Shown in pieces: positions 13,052 through 15,019 of a stretch of 15,019 nucleotides of DNA; position 1 is the stretch's first letter, and every line of letters begins with the position of its first letter. The notes under the pieces are model-generated. The model had not been told where the DNA came from, did not search any database, and was given only the letters and a program-made list of their open reading frames with translations. The stretch is from an uncultured Verrucomicrobiae bacterium (GTDB lineage: Bacteria; Verrucomicrobiota; Verrucomicrobiia; Verrucomicrobiales; Akkermansiaceae): contig CALGOH010000314.1 in the NCBI GenBank assembly GCA_937957985.1, positions 1-15,019 on the forward strand, given 5' to 3'. Both the position numbers and the translations under genes were made by a program.

Positions 13052-15019
13052 ACTTGGAAGAACCGGGCCTTCTTGTTGTTGTCGAGAAAGAAGGGGTAGG
13101 GGACTTCGACAACCTGGTAGTCGCCGACGGTGGTGACGGTCGGGGCCACGTACCATCCCGGGGTATCGGCGCTGGATTCCCAATCGGTGAGGTCCGAGCT
13201 GAAGCGCCAGGCGTAGTCGGCGCTGCCCGAGGTGCCGTGATCGGCTCGGCGGATGAATGTGGCGGTGAAGTCCACGCCGCTGCCGGAGAAGCCGTGCTCC
13301 ACAATCGGAGTGCCAGGCGTCAGGGTCGAGCCGTCCCAAGCCAGCGACGAGTTGTTTGACACGGTCGGGTCGGTGCCGAAGGCGAACTCGAGGAGGTTCA
13401 CGAGGTTGTCACCGTCCGGGTTGTCGTTCGGATCGGTGTCGGTGAAGGGTGGATTGGCAAACGTCCCTCCGGCCCACGTGTCGTAGATGGAGCCGGGGAC
13501 GGAAGAGGTCACCGTCAGCTGCTCGGAGAGGGCGTAGAGCGGAAGTTTGAAATTGCTCGAGAGGTTAGTCGAACCGCGTTGCACCCAGAAATGGTCCTCG
13601 GCGCTGTGGAGTCCGAACAAGACGTTGCCACTCCCGTCGCCACCAAGAGGATCGCTGTTCTTGGTTCCGTTGGAACTGGTCCCCGTGTACACGGCCCCAT
13701 GGCTGGTATAAAGGCCGGGGGCGTCCGGGTTGTCGGTAGCTCGCTGGACACCGTTCTCATCGTATTGGATGCGATATGTTCCGAACGCGTCTCCGTCCCA
13801 GAGTTCTGCATAGTCCGACGCAAACAGCTGCTGGTTCATATTGTAGACGGATTCGCCAGCCCCATCGGTGTTGGGGTTGGTCGAGGTGTTGTCCCGCGCA
13901 TCAATCGTGGCCGTCGATGCGATGGCATACCACGTCACGGTGCCGAGGTTGGCGTATGTCGTGCTCGCGCCGGCAACGCCCTGAACGAATGCATTGTAGG
14001 TGGCGATGTCGGTTGAATCACCCAGGGAGGTGGTGCTCGAGACGAAGGCAAGTCGATAGTTGTCGCCATCCTGCCACAGCAGGCCCGTCGCCGGATTGAC
14101 CCCATTGTTGGCCGTGAGGTCGAGGATGCCGAGTTCGCTACTCAGTTGCCCAATGTCGCGGACGAGCACCGTGTTTTCGTCGGAGAGTGGACCGCTGAGG
14201 GTGTTGCCGAAGAGATCGTCGAACGAAGCGGAAACGGTGCTCACCAAACTGATAGAACCCGTGTCGGTTGCCGTGACGACCACTTCAACCACATTCAGGT
14301 CGGTCTGGGTGACGCTGTCGATGGTCACCGGTGCCGAGCCCGCGTTGCCGAAATCTGCGGTCGTGACGCTGGTGGTGATCGATTCATCGAAGGTCAGGGT
14401 ATAGGTGATCGTCGGTTGCAGGGAGAGGAACACCTCCCCGCTCACCGAGTCATCCGTGATCACCACCACGGGAGGCGTGGAGTCCGCAGGGGCGCTGGTT
14501 ACCGTCAGCACGCTGTCACCCGCCATCCAATCGACCTCGTAATCGACCGACGCGGGAGTTCCAACCCGACCGTAAGTGCCCGCCGGATAGGCGAACCCCT
14601 GAACATTGAGGAAGCCGATCGTGTTGTCGGCGTCCATTTGCACCCGGTTCGAGCCGTCGCCTGAAGGCCCCTTGCCGTTCACATTCAGCGTAGCTCCAGA
14701 ATCCATCGCGCCGGTCACGTCGAACTCGAGCTTGAGGGCCTGATCACCCACCGGGACGGTGGATACATCGCCCGCGCCGAATCCTCCGGCAGCTGTCGCC
14801 TTGACCGTGCCGTGGTTGCCGCCGCGACCGCTGATCGCCTGCACCACGAGTCCATCAAATGTGTTGGTCGCACCGAAGATCACCGTGGGTCCGCTGGCGT
14901 TGGACGTGACGGTGAACTGGTGGGCGCCGGTGATCGGTTGGCCGAAGTTCGGGCTGGCCGGGGTCTGGGTGGACTGGCCGGAACTGAAGCCCGCATCGAC
15001 CGTGAGAACGATGGCGGGG
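13030..15019 (-). CDS. Large secreted multidomain protein, 5' end outside the window
   Basis: The frame is open from the window edge to a TGA at 13030 (662 residues seen), so this is a partial gene; the GTG at 14883 is not a convincing start. In order: a beta-repeat region of the autotransporter-associated type ending in AGTYGRVGTPASVDYEVDW (near 14520-14580); an Ig-like domain starting at TPPVVVITDD (about 14180-14490); a module with WQDGDNYRLAFVSSTTS and VTWYAIASTATIDARDNT (about 13800-14090), which I recall from verrucomicrobial exported proteins but cannot name; a calcium-loop-like segment DTDPNDNPDGDNLVNLLEFA (about 13380-13445); and a final beta-rich domain ending ARFFQVEVTPVE. There is no PEP-CTERM or other C-terminal anchor. 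It is probably a surface or extracellular structural or adhesive protein. Confidence 0.8.
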   Translation of the reverse strand, partial: PAIVLTVDAGFSSGQSTQTPASPNFGQPITGAHQFTVTSNASGPTVIFGATNTFDGLVVQAISGRGGNHGTVKATAAGGFGAGDVSTVPVGDQALKLEFDVTGAMDSGATLNVNGKGPSGDGSNRVQMDADNTIGFLNVQGFAYPAGTYGRVGTPASVDYEVDWMAGDSVLTVTSAPADSTPPVVVITDDSVSGEVFLSLQPTITYTLTFDESITTSVTTADFGNAGSAPVTIDSVTQTDLNVVEVVVTATDTGSISLVSTVSASFDDLFGNTLSGPLSDENTVLVRDIGQLSSELGILDLTANNGVNPATGLLWQDGDNYRLAFVSSTTSLGDSTDIATYNAFVQGVAGASTTYANLGTVTWYAIASTATIDARDNTSTNPNTDGAGESVYNMNQQLFASDYAELWDGDAFGTYRIQYDENGVQRATDNPDAPGLYTSHGAVYTGTSSNGTKNSDPLGGDGSGNVLFGLHSAEDHFWVQRGSTNLSSNFKLPLYALSEQLTVTSSVPGSIYDTWAGGTFANPPFTDTDPNDNPDGDNLVNLLEFAFGTDPTVSNNSSLAWDGSTLTPGTPIVEHGFSGSGVDFTATFIRRADHGTSGSADYAWRFSSDLTDWESSADTPGWYVAPTVTTVGDYQVVEVPYPFFLDNNKKARFFQVEVTPVE

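Noticed and set aside
1..15019. CRISPR array, prophage, integron or defence island
   Set aside because: No regularly spaced repeats, no cas, integrase, transposase or phage genes were seen. The toxin-antitoxin pair alone does not make a defence island.

Overview
The window is GC-rich bacterial DNA whose gene content points to Verrucomicrobiota, probably a Luteolibacter/Haloferula-like member of the Verrucomicrobiales. The main clues are an ECF sigma factor of the Rhodopirellula/Verrucomicrobium type coupled to a FecR-type membrane protein, a secreted formylglycine-type sulfatase beside a DUF2961 (GH172) enzyme, a PEP-CTERM-like tail, and large secreted proteins with Ig-like and calcium-loop modules. 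This assignment is inferred from families; no rRNA or other taxonomic marker is present.

Layout. (1) 1-74: tRNA-Cys(GCA) on the minus strand with a recognisable promoter at 100-128. (2) 197-1621 (+): a SAM-dependent methyltransferase with a regulatory domain, broken by one in-frame TAA at codon 181. (3) 1695-3209 (+): a membrane-anchored alpha/beta hydrolase. (4) 3276-4727 (+): an exported sulfatase, converging with a minus-strand DUF2961/GH172 gene at 4734-5696. (5) 5697-6254: a non-coding stretch with a GGGGACAG hairpin and an orphan C-terminal domain fragment. (6) 6255-9067 (-): an ECF sigma factor followed, with an ATGA overlap, by a 759-residue FecR-type membrane protein carrying extracellular discoidin-like, Ig-like and C-terminal beta-rich modules. 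(7) 9171-10808 (-): a secreted MGH1/GH63-like glycosidase, divergent from a secreted SASA-type acetylesterase at 10822-11517 (+). (8) 11592-12295 (-): a VapBC-type toxin-antitoxin pair with a repeat-rich operator. (9) 12339-13029: mostly decayed sequence, including an apparent fusion of a c-type cytochrome N-terminus with an out-of-frame PEP-CTERM tail. (10) 13030-15019 (-): the C-terminal two thirds of a large secreted protein that runs off the window.

Working model. The sulfatase, GH172-family protein, MGH1-like glycosidase and acetylesterase together look like a dispersed toolkit for a decorated (sulfated and acetylated) polysaccharide. The sigma/FecR pair between them has a plausible surface carbohydrate-sensing module and may regulate them. 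No transporter or SusC/D pair is visible, and the genes are not one operon, so the regulatory link is inference. Several decayed gene pieces (methyltransferase, C-terminal relic, cytochrome/PEP-CTERM chimera) suggest a locus with repeated rearrangement.
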